A stretch of 64,000 nt of DNA, taken from NCBI GenBank assembly GCA_947034895.1, contig OX344764.1, forward strand, positions 64,833,348 through 64,897,347, in the 5' to 3' direction. Under the pieces are notes generated by a model. It saw nothing but the letters and a program-made list of their open reading frames with translations. It was not told where the DNA came from and searched no databases. Numbering within the stretch: position 1 is the stretch's first letter; each line of letters opens with the position of its first letter. This DNA is from Rhytidiadelphus loreus (taxonomy: Eukaryota; Streptophyta; Bryopsida; Hypnales; Hylocomiaceae). Below are positions 38,529-48,683 of this stretch, in pieces. Position numbers and translations under genes: made by a program.

Positions 38529-39041
38529 TCAAGTGGCATGTTGTGAGGGTGTAATCCATGTGCGAGGGTTTGGTTGCAACTTCACTCCTGTTGCAAGCTC
38601 CAATTGTGTGACGCCCCAGCCCGCCTGCAACTTCGAACAAAGACTTTGCAGCTCCAAGCTCGATAGGTCGGAAAGTGGTGCCACTCGCAAACGCTCCGAC
38701 ACATCCACCTTCAAAGCCCAGGAACGAGAAAGAATGAAAAAGGTGCCTTCATACTTGGCAGCGATCCATGCCATCTCCTTCTTCCTACTGTGTGAGCCAA
38801 CACGAGAGACTCCACAAGGTTTCGGTAACATGAAGTCCGCCATGGCAACACGTAGAGCAGCGAAACGGGTGAGCTCAAACACAACGTCCCTCCATTCCTT
38901 GCAAGCAATTGCCAAACGTGGGAGGAGCGCCAATGTGGATTCATCATCAATGAATGCACGCATCCACTCATCGGTAGGAAGGCTGGCCACTAAAGGAAGC
39001 ATGCAGTCACGCATGATCCCTGCAAGGTCCACGTTCTCCAT
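38529..39041 (-). CDS. F-box-like protein, possibly partial
   Basis: A 170-codon frame from ATG at 39,039-39,041 (MENVDLAGIMRDCML) to TGA. The frame is open upstream to 39,152, so a longer N-terminus is possible. Residues about 19-53, LPTDEWMRAF through LALLPRLAIACKEWRDVVFE, fit the F-box pattern: LP at the start, hydrophobic spacing, then C-x2-WR-x-VV. In the family this domain binds SKP1 and the rest of the protein selects targets for ubiquitination. No LRR or Kelch repeats follow; the remainder is basic and of unknown fold. GC content is well above the surroundings. It lies downstream of the decayed transposase-like gene on the same strand and may be a captured or degenerate host-gene fragment. 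Confidence 0.45.
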   Translation of the reverse strand: MENVDLAGIMRDCMLPLVASLPTDEWMRAFIDDESTLALLPRLAIACKEWRDVVFELTRFAALRVAMADFMLPKPCGVSRVGSHSRKKEMAWIAAKYEGTFFILSRSWALKVDVSERLRVAPLSDLSSLELQSLCSKLQAGWGVTQLELATGVKLQPNPRTWITPSQHAT

Positions 39042-39824
39042 TGAATACTGCCAAAATTCCTTCAAGCTCTCTAATACAGTATGGATGAGCGCACTAGGAA
39101 TTCGCAAAATGGTCAAGTGAGTAGTGACTGCAAAATCATAAGAGAAAGGCACAACAAAGCAACAATTTCTGGATGCGCCCTAAAGTGCACAGCCCAACAC
39201 ATCCCGAAATGAAGACATGACCTGGACTACAAAGGCGCCGGCGCAGATCAGGAAGAGGATCCCTGGAATGACATGGGGAGAATTTGAATGACCCCCAACA
39301 ATCCTTAATCTGCAAGACAAGACAACACTAAAGGCGGCTAAAGCAGTCAATTTTCAGAAAACAAAATGTGAACAGGATCTGGGCAGAGACAGAATTGACA
39401 TTAGCCCACAATTCAAATCTCACCAACCCAAGAGAATCTGTGACCAATCACTTCTTAAAAAAGGCATTGTTTCTGATAAGGGAAGATTAAATTTTTTGAT
39501 AACTTAGCCCAAAATGTAGTGCAGACCCTACTTTAGAAATCTTGCATTTCATATGAATTGGCTTTAAATTCAGCTTCAGTTCAACGATTCACGAGAAAAT
39601 GTAAGGCAGTTTTGTGAACAAATTCATTAAACTGGTTTCGGGTTTCGGGTGGAAAATCTACCTCGAACTCCAAAAACACATGCTGCAGCTTCCCAACTAG
39701 CCGAAGCACCAGCCATACCAATGTAGCAAAGCACAAAAACCCAGCCCAGCTAGAACCAAGCAAAACAAACAAGCCCATAACAAAGGGAGCACGAGGACAA
39801 CAAGATAAAACAATGGAGCAACGA
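39042..39824. other. Spacer between F-box-like frame and transposase-gene tail
   Basis: No supported gene. The minus frame at 39,581-39,844 (rich in L, V, F, C) has no domain and overlaps the tail of the upstream gene. Confidence 0.35.
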
Positions 39825-39881
39825 TCAAGAATTTTTGGATACAAATTCGTCTAGAACATCCCTGTCATGCTCTTCTAGTGT
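39825..39881 (-). pseudogene. 3' tail of the transposase-like gene, cut off by a CACTA element
   Basis: Taking one copy of the ACA duplication and continuing from codon ...NVYT at 44,493, the minus strand here reads LEEHDRDVLDEFVSKNS and then TGA at 39,825-39,827. The frame is kept exactly across the 4.6-kb insertion. The tail is short (17 residues), so coding status rests on the clean junction; it may alternatively be 3' untranslated sequence. Confidence 0.5.
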
Positions 39882-41167
39882 CTCTATAAGAAACCTACGT
39901 TTTTTGTGATGGCAACAAAAAACACGGCATGTTTTTGCGGACAAGACGGCGTCACAAAGTTTGAACCAATGGGTGGCAAATTCCGATGGACATTGCAAAA
40001 AACGTGCACATGTCCATGAAAAAACATGGGCATTATACAAAAAACAAGTATGTTTTGCAAGACATCCAAAAAAATGTTGTCATATTTTTTGTGATATGCA
40101 AAACAATATGACAATGCCATGTTGGCAAAGTCAATCAATTTCACTACAAATAAATTTCCAGGAGTTATTGGACATCTATGTAAAATGTTAATCCAATTTG
40201 AAAATCATAGGGCTGGAGAAGAGTAGCTGCTTGGGAGTCTTCCAAAAAACCCTTTCATGAATGGATGATGAAGCTACTATTCACTATTTCTTAGTTAGGA
40301 TTTCATGAAGCACAAAATTTGTTGGCATCTCTTCTATAAGCATGTGTGTACATAAACATAATTATTGGAAATATGTCTAAATCCTTTAGAATTTCATATG
40401 CCAAGTACGATGTACTATGCTTCACTTCTAATCTTATGATTCATGTGTATATGTCGTACTGGAAGCTTCAAAGCATGTGCGGACTTTTCAAATTATGTTC
40501 ATATACATCAACAACTTATAGTAATAAATGAACTCTTATTTTCATTGTATTCAAATTGTTTACAATAATTCCTCTATCCCTAATATAATACTACAATATT
40601 GATAGTTCATAAATGTATCATAGAAGGAATTTTTGTAAGAAAATGTGATGCTCATCCAAACAAAAAGTCAACCCCCACCTTCCACAAAAGACATCCATTT
40701 ACAAAGATGAAAGATTCCACTATATTTTTAATTAGAAAGTGCAAAAAAATAATTCCTAGCATTTGTTTTTATTTCTATTCAATGGGGGGATTTTATTGCA
40801 CTGCATCTACAAGAAGGGCTTCCATTGTCGTCACTTCTAGTGTTGGTCATTGATTGAATAAAGAACTTTGTTTTGAAAAAGCGACCATGTCATTTTTTCT
40901 TTAGAAAAACTATCCACAAATCAAGTTGAATATTAAGTGTGTTTGAGCATAATCAATATCCATTTCATACCACAAGGGGACTATACAATCCATTTCATAC
41001 CTAGATAAGCAACTCTCATATTATATACCATTCATTATAATTACTTATAATGCATTTTTCTTCAATCTCAATGAATGTAATTTGCTATAATGTAAAAATT
41101 GCTCGTAGCCCTTCCAACAAAAAATCCAAAATCGTATTCATATACATGACATGTATATTCTTCAAAG

Positions 41168-41750
41168 CCCGGGGAGGACACTCCCTATGTTTTAGCAAAC
41201 TACGTGCGGCGGAAAAAGTAAAACAAGTAATACACCTTAAAATTTAATTTCTTTTTCAAAAAAAAAATTATGGATAGATTTTACTACTTTATAAGTTTAT
41301 GTTTTGAATTATTGGTATTTTTTTGTGCTAATAGTAATTAGTTATAAATTTTTGAAGAAAAAAGATACACTGTAAAGCTGAAAATAACTTTCACACCTCT
41401 ATATTATATAAGAAAAAAAATTTGAAAAATGAAAAAAAAATAATATAGAATAGCTTTCTATTGAAAGTTTATTTTGGTTGAATATTGATGCAATAGTCAT
41501 CTTCATGTGAGCTCTATAAATATTTTAGTTGGAGAACATGCCATTTTAGTTCATTTTTCAACCCTTTCTAGACAATATATCTTATGTTATTTGGAATTGA
41601 ATTTTTTGTCAATAGAAACCTTTAGTCATTGTTAAACAAAGCTCAAAATTTTAGAATGAAATTATAGTTTATTCAAGGTGAATTACATGAATTACTTTTT
41701 CCACCGCCGCACGTAGGTACCCCAAATGTAGTGAGAGTGTCCTCCCCTAG
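41168..41750. mobile_element. 583-bp MITE with 8-bp target duplication
   Basis: The ends CCCGGGGAGGACACTC and (inverted) CTAGGGGAGGACACTC continue as inverted repeats for about 90 bp, including CTACGTGCGGCGG and GGAAAAAGTAA. CTTCAAAG flanks both sides (41,160-41,167 and 41,751-41,758). An 8-bp duplication suggests the hAT superfamily; a Mutator relative is the alternative. AT-rich interior, no gene. It is nested inside the 4.6-kb CACTA element. Confidence 0.8.
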
Positions 41751-42982
41751 CTTCAAAGACAATAGTAGTATTAAAAAACTTATTACATGAATTTTTTTAA
41801 TGCATGCATCATACTAAAATCTACCCAACTATTTGGTGTTTTTGGTAATTTAAAAAAGAAATAGAACATTACAAACAAATGTTAATTTCAATTGGAGGGA
41901 ACTCCTTCTATGGATTTTAAAAAACTCCACGTACATCTTTTTATTCTTCATATATATTTTTATTTTTATTTTTTATTATTAGTTTTATATATTTTATTTT
42001 AAATATATAAGTCAATTTTTTCTACATTTCATCTTTTTCTAATTGGTCCTCATGTACCTTCTTGATCAATCTAATTTCATATACTTTTCTATAGATGTTG
42101 TCCTATAATCCGTCCTAATGCCATTGACCCTTGCATATCATACAAGAGTTGCATCTCTAGAACTTTATATTCTTCTGTAAGACAAATTAGAAGTTTTTTC
42201 ATACATTAAATGTCACAATTTCAGTACATTTTAGGTTCAATTACTTTTGTATAATACTTGCACTATCAATTGACATTGATGACTTCCATTTCATGTGCTC
42301 TTGCTATCTTTTAAAAAATTTCAAAGTATACAAAATCTCTTAAAAGAAATACATTTTCTCTCATTTGCTTTGTACACATAGATGGAGTTTGATACATACT
42401 ACAAACAAAGGTGTAGACAGACTTTGGGGTCATTGCAAGAAAAAAAAACTTATTTTTGTAGCATTTGCATAGTCCTCATAATTTTTGGCCGAAATACTTC
42501 TTTATTAGAAAAACAGTTTGAAAGAAATATAAGAAATATGTCCAATGTATACACCTTTACAAAAAAGATACCCTAGGAAGGAATAGCATAAAAAAAAAAT
42601 TGTGAGTGAAAAAACTGGAAAAGTGCAGAATCTCATGAAGATAGGTACTTTGACATTTTAATTTGTAAAAAGTAGGGAAAACAATTTTCAAGAATACTAA
42701 AAATAAGACATTTGAAAATAGTTCATGTTTTAGGGATTTCACAATTCAAATTGTATTAGAATATTTTAAAATCTTCCAAAATCTATCAAAATCATTTGGA
42801 GTTTTCTATAGAGTATAAATTCAAAGTTTGAATTTTAATCAATTGAAATTTTTAATAGGTATAATTTGATTTTGAATGTGATTTAAATTCCAATGAAATT
42901 CAATAACTATGATGAAAACTTAATATTTCATCAAAATTTTAATAAAATTCAACTCTAATTCAAAGTTAGGTTGAAATAACTT

Positions 42983-43479
42983 AACCCCTAAAGTTCCTTG
43001 AGTATGTTATCACCAAAAATGCTCAAAAACTGCCATTTTTTATATAAGTACCAAATTTCTAAAAAGAAAACTTTTTTTGACACATGTAACCATACAATCT
43101 TGTAGTATGCTAGTTTGAGAAGATGTGCAAAAAATTTCAAAAATTTCTACCTTGTAGATTGTAAGATATTAGAGTTTGAAGTGACAAAATTCTTTTTTTT
43201 GCCCCTGCGAAAATCTGGGCAGATGCACTTCACAAGGTCAGATCATTATGAAAAATTGTCCAAAATGGTTGCAACTCTGTGGAATCATTCTTCAAGTTAA
43301 GTTGGCTACATGCTTTAAAAAATTCAGATTCTTTGGAATTGTACAACATATAGGAAAAAAATAGTAAGTAGAAAGATGTAGGGAATGATTCAAAATACTA
43401 AATTGTTAACAATTTATTTATGGAATTGAAAAATGAAAATCCAATGGTTGTAATGTTGTAATTAAAAATTTACAACATT
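42983..43479 (+). repeat. Copy of the left half of the 4,629-5,714 repeat
   Basis: Close match to 4,631-5,124 in the same orientation over about 490 bp, starting TTAACCCCTAAAG and ending AATGGTTGTAATGTTGTAAT. It is nested within the CACTA element. Confidence 0.7.
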
Positions 43480-43524
43480 TGAGAATTTTTATTCTATTTT
43501 TTGAGACATTGACTAAGATGTCTA

Positions 43525-44110
43525 CATGTTTTTTGAGTTGTTTTCTAGGGACATCAAATCAAATGTTTCTAGAGACATTTTTGCAATGTCTATTGAGACA
43601 TCCAAATGTTTTCATAGACATCAAATGAGGCATTGCCGTGTTCATCTCATGTTCATCTTTGAAATTTTACTTTTAATACAAACTACACGTTCTACATATC
43701 CCATATGGTTTGCCATACTTCGTACCACCCCACTTCTATATAAGCTTGTGTTTTCATTTCAATATACTCACAATAAATTCCCAAATACAGTGTATTTTGT
43801 ATGGTGTATTGTACTTGTTGTATAATGTATGTTGTGTAAATGATGTATGTTGTATAATGTATGTTATATTTTTAATGTATTCTGTATTGTGCAAGAAATA
43901 TGGTGTATTGTGTATGAATGTAGTTGGTTATCTCAATTGATGTCTTAGAAAACATGTGGATGTTGTAGTTGATGTCCCAAAAAACATGTGGATGTCTTGG
44001 TGGACATCCATTTTGCAAAGGGCATGCCATAACATAAAGGACAATGTAAATGATTTAATTGTAAACATCAAAGGAAACATGTGCATGTCACAGAAGATGT
44101 CTTTTGGGAC
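43525..44110. repeat. Subterminal ACATG/GACATC motif array
   Basis: More than a dozen irregular copies of GACATC/GATGTC and AAACATGTG-type motifs in both orientations lie within 1 kb of the right terminus of the CACTA element, with similar motifs at the left terminus. In this superfamily such arrays bind the element's transposase. A degenerate GTGTATTGT/TATAATGTATGT stretch (43,795-43,922) interrupts the array. Confidence 0.6.
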
Positions 44111-44492
44111 TTCACATTGGACACAATACAATGAACATGTCAAAATTCTGAACTACTACAAAGTTGACATGTGGTAGTGATGTCATGGCTAACGTCATCC
44201 AAAGAATGGATGAAAAAGTAGCTTATGTGGCATTCACTACCCTGTCATTGCTGAGGTGGTGCACATGTGGCAGCCACATGGCAACTTCTTAACATTTTAA
44301 AAGACCATGTTTTCTAAGACATCCTCCTAAATCTTCTTCAAATCTTATCATGTTTTCTGTAATTTTGCATGTTTTTTGCCTTGTCAATCCTGACGCATTT
44401 TTTTTGATATCAAAGTTGACGTAGCTGATGTCCACGCAAACATGACTACCACGTTATAGTCATGTCACAAAAATTGCGGGTTTCTTCTAGTG

Positions 44493-47400
44493 TGTGTAAA
44501 CATTACTTCTAGAGTTAAACAAAAGGGCTATCATGGAAATCACACTATCAATGTCAATCCATTGTGTGTCAGTAACATCATACTTGAATTTGTTTCTCCT
44601 TACTGTTGTTTTGAACCAATTAAACATAATTTGAATTGATGGTGTAGAACTTACCTTCTTACCTGGGGCGTTGTGGGACATGAGATCAATCGGGTTCCTG
44701 CACAATCCCCACTTGTTTCCAATCCTCCTTTGCATTTTTTGGACTCGTCCGAGCCACCAAGTCCCAACATCCACACCAGCAGACACTGCAGTGGGTTGTC
44801 CAAGTCGAGCAGATCCGCGGTTCCTCCTCTGAGCTGTTTGGATTGCAGAAGATTGGTTAAGGTTGGAAGATTGCACAAATAGCACACCAACATCACTTCC
44901 AAGTCCAAGAAAACAAGTTGTGCTCGAATTGGCAACGGACAGGTAATCCTCGGCGTTGTTAAAGTAGACTGAATTTTTAATTCGAGTTAAACGGTCCTTT
45001 GACAAGAAAGGATTTCCATTCAACTCGGCTACCAAGGTTGACTTGAATATGGACTTCCCCTGGTAATCAACAACCAGATCAATCTTTGGTTTTAGGGTGC
45101 TCGAATTTGTCACGACGGGCTCGCTTGGCTCTACACAAGCAAGCATCTGGGAAATGGCATCCCTGCATTCTTTTTCTGCAACTCTAATATCTTCGTGGGG
45201 ATCTTGTACGAGAGCATCTTCTTCCGTCATGTCAATGTCATTGTTTTCTTCTTCAATGTCGCTACTTTCTCCTTCAAGTTGGGACGGAATGGACTCCCTC
45301 AAGACTTCAACGTCCCCATCTTCTCCAGGGACCGGTTTGGCGAGCGGTACATATGCCCAGTGCTTGGGATCAGCAATCTCCACCTCCCAAGGCTGCAAAA
45401 ACCAGCCTTTGTTCCTTGCATAAGTGGACAGAGCCATATTCAACACCTTGAGCAACGCTTGAGCTGCCTTCAATCCTTCCTTCAGCGCTGCAACTATGTC
45501 TTCATCTGTCGCAAGTGGACTATAGTCTGCCAAATCTGCAGCGGCCTGTCCAAGTTCTAGAGGATGCAACTTAGCCCATATGTTCCGCTACTTGTTATGT
45601 GCCCTGTCGAAGCGCAAACCATTCTCCCCATACTCAATTGCTGCAAGCTGGTTCACAGTATTAGCCCACCAATTCTTGAAAATCATAAGCTCTCTCCATG
45701 CCCTGCATTCCCCCCACTTTGCTAAAGAAAATTTCGCATGAATCAGATCCTGTGAGGTGAAATGGAACCAGCAAGTGAGAGAATGCATCTCGAAAATACC
45801 TTATCAGCAATACTACAAAGTGACATGAAAGTTGTACGTCAAGGTAGCACTGGTTGCTAACAAAGCATTCTTGCAAAGTTGGTGTCTTTGTGTTTCCCCC
45901 TACACCATGGTCCCCATACTTGAACCACAACTTCCAAATCCGGAAGAAAAATGAGACTTTGCTGGCAAGTACAACCCTTTGCCGAAGACTCAACGAAACA
46001 GAGAGGAAAATGTCAATGTAATCGGCACATATTTCCAAATACAATTCCATCCCTAGTGTTCTTTCCTGATGAACATCTCTGCTATTTCGCAGCTCATGCA
46101 AGCAAGTTCTAGCTTTCTTGGCGCAAATGCGTTGTGCACTACCCCAATTTTGTCTATTTGTGCGTTGCACATCTTCTTTTCTTAAACCATGCTGATCTAT
46201 GGCAAACTTCTAGTAAACTTGCCCAAGATGCTCTAAATAGCACACATCAGCTCCTAATTGCAGGTTTTTAACAGCACTATCAAGTGGATTAATTTGCTTC
46301 TTCCCATTATGGATGAAATCCTGATCATATAAGCCCTGAATTTTATTTTCCCCCAACCATTCACACGACAAAGACCATCCTTGCCATGGAATTTCATACC
46401 TAAAACCCACCTTGCTGGTGTAATCTTTCACCATCAGTTGTCTTCTCCTTGAGTCTCCGTCTGAGGCATGTCCTATAACTGGCCCAACCACTGTGCTACA
46501 ACTTGCTTGCCAAAAACCCTCAATACTCTTCCACTAATTTCTCACCCAAGCCGAATCAAAGCAGTTGCACGTACAAGACACAACAAGAACTAGTCTCGGT
46601 AGCTTATCTTGCAAAGGATTAACCATGATGACACGTGCAAAACTGCCCTTCTGATTTAAGCGGAAGGAATCCACAATGGCAGAATATCCAGACTAACCGT
46701 TGCCTACCTGTGGCTTGAATGTTGACACGCACAAGTGCTTTTCCTTTGTGCCGCAAAACCCCACCAGTCCATCACAATGAGACTCCCAAGAAATGCGGGA
46801 CTTTACCTTTGTCTCATCTTCAGCTAAGATGACCGGAACCAGCCCTTCAATTCCATGAGCTGCATTGGCCTCCCTGTAGATTTTAGCAACAACAAACAAA
46901 GAAGCATGTTCCCCGGCAACAAACTGAACCCCTTTGTTTTTTTCTCGTTTTATACTATCATATGAGGGACCTCCAAAATTCAAGGCAAAAAGATCGCACA
47001 TACGTTGGCCTCCATATATCTTCAATTCTACATGGCCTGTGCAACAGATTTAGTATTTTTGGAGAATCTGTGACCCTGCATGACTCGATTCAAATTTGTG
47101 GCTACATCCTTGAGGAAGTTCCATAAAGCTGGCTTTCCCCCAAAAGCGTTTGTTCTGTGAGCCGCCAAAATATTGTTACAAAAAGAGAGCACATCCTTTC
47201 TATTGAAGCTCTCTACCGCACTTAGTTTAAGACCATGTTGTTGCACCTTCAATTGGGCGACCCTACACTTCATCAACCAATGCATGGCCCTTTCATCATG
47301 ATACTTTCTAGCCAATTGGCGAGAATGTGAAGCTAATTCTATGCTAGACAAGTAATCTATTCGTACCCCAGTTTGTGTATTCCTGCAGCCTCGCTTTAGA

Positions 47401-48172
47401 AGCGCACGACCTTCACGAAGCACTCTCAATCTAAAATCTGTGGCATGTACAATTTCTGAGCAATTACAATACATCAAATTTGTAAACGGCTCTCTTGTTG
47501 CAGACAACTCCTTATAAGCAACGTGGCGGAAGGTCCCTGTCACAACAACTATTTCATTTTTATAGCCAAAATTTGCAACAATACTGGGCTCTGGAACCCA
47601 CATTGCTCCCGGTTTGGGATCGCCCAACAAAGCATCCACTCAATATTGCTTACCACCGTATTCTGTGGTTTTCTTCCAAAAACCCCAGCAAAGTATTGCC
47701 AGAACTGAGTCACAATTCATACCTAACTGAGAGTCGTCTGTAGTTTTTGAATCCGAAGTGGATGCACCGGTAAACCAGCTATGCAAATCGGGCTAGTTAC
47801 CAATGGTGGACTGAGACCTGCTTGTTGGCCGACCCCGTTTGCCAATGTTCGCTGCACTTGATTTCACTCCAGACTTTGCAGCCAAACCCTCAACATACTT
47901 TGTGTGAATAAGCCCGTGCACGTGATTCTCTAGATTACTTCGTAAATTTTGTTTTGGTGGGCACAACAGCATGAATGGGGAATTTCGTTAAAATGGCGGT
48001 ATTCCGAATGCCATTTGTACATGAAGGTCCGGAAAGGTGGTTTAGGATGTGTGCTACGTAGCCAGTTGGATGTGATGGTAGGGTCCGACAAAGTGACCCC
48101 ACGGCACGAGAAGATGCATTTCTGCGTACTAGGAGAGGAAGGACAGACAATGGGCACAAATCTAGTTCGCAA
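44493..48172 (-). pseudogene. Decayed transposase-like gene (zinc finger plus RNase H-like motifs)
   Basis: About 1,100 codons read down the minus strand with several frame changes and four in-frame TAG codons (after GNG, VRN, GQVY and HNK). In order: a cysteine-rich N-terminus (CIFSCRG..., 48.1 kb); a finger-like NLRSNLENHVHGLIHTKYVE with an AT-hook-like GKRGRP (47.9-47.8 kb); a central part with GLVPVILAEDETKVKSRISW and GLVGFCG (46.9-46.7 kb); VVGPVIGHASDGDSRRRQLM (46.48-46.42 kb); PFHLTGSDSCEIFFSKVGGM (45.8-45.7 kb); and an acidic C-terminal region (EEENNDIDMTEEDA) ending in an NPFLSKDRLTRIKNSVYF block. The DET, SDGD and GSD-x-CE-x-FF motifs resemble the three acidic sites of RNase H-fold transposases; that is inference. 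It is truncated at 44,493 by the CACTA element, its last codons lying at 39,825-39,881. Higher GC than its surroundings. Not expressed as one protein. Confidence 0.55.
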
Positions 48173-48683
48173 AAGGCGGGCAAAACGAACGGGGAGATGG
48201 TGGAATATTCCTGGAATCTTTGGAACCGCAGGCTTTAGACTGTCGTCGCCTCCTCAAATGGAAGGGGGGGGGCATCAGGGGTAGGGGTCAGGAACCCACG
48301 ATGGACAATTCGGCGTGATCATTCATGAACGCGGGATCAACAAATATTGCACAAAGAGAACTCAAAATAGGACTCCTTCAAATGGACGAGCCCCCCCCAA
48401 AACGAAACGCATCATTTAATATTATTTCTCCTCGAAGAAAATGGTCGGTACAAAAATCGGCCAACATGCACGCCACGCTTCCTAGAGTCTACCAAGGACC
48501 TCAACAATGCAATCTCAAGCACCAGTCCAAAACTACATGGATTGCCATTGACCGCTCACCGTTGGCTACATTATATGTCAAATGCCGTCACTCGGCCAAA
48601 ACGCATGGTAGCTGAGCGCGCATCGAAGATAAAGCTTCCAACATCCCTCTCCAGCAAAGCCCATCATAATTATTCTTCAAAAG
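48173..48683. other. Spacer downstream of the DUF7869-type gene
   Basis: GC-moderate sequence with a G run at 48,265-48,272 and a C run at 48,390-48,397. It probably holds the 3' untranslated region of the gene ending at 48,684 and the 5' side of the gene below 48,172. No inverted partner for a transposon end could be matched here. Confidence 0.35.

Larger units (their letters stand above)
39882..44492. mobile_element. 4.6-kb CACTA-type element, TSD TGT
   Basis: Left end CTCTATAAGAAACCTACG (second base changed from A to T) and right end read inward CACTAGAAGAAACCCGCA align without gaps over about 28 bp with six mismatches. Both sides carry TGT (39,879-39,881 and 44,493-44,495). Subterminal zones are full of ACATG/GACATCC/CAAAAAACATG motifs: 39,890-40,170 on the left and 43,525-44,110 on the right. 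No transposase frame is seen; the interior is AT-rich and contains a nested 583-bp MITE (41,168-41,750) and a copy of the 4,631-5,124 repeat (42,983-43,479). It interrupts the minus-strand transposase-like gene; the stop codon TAG now used by that gene is formed by the element's own CACTAG terminus. Confidence 0.75.

Noticed and set aside
38533..39120. 195-residue plus-strand open frame
   Set aside because: Antisense to the F-box-like frame; the minus strand carries the recognisable pattern.
44493..47030. Genetic code with TAG read as glutamine
   Set aside because: The gene also has frame changes, so it is a pseudogene; TAG-only stops are better explained by CAG deamination, and other genes here show no systematic internal TAG.
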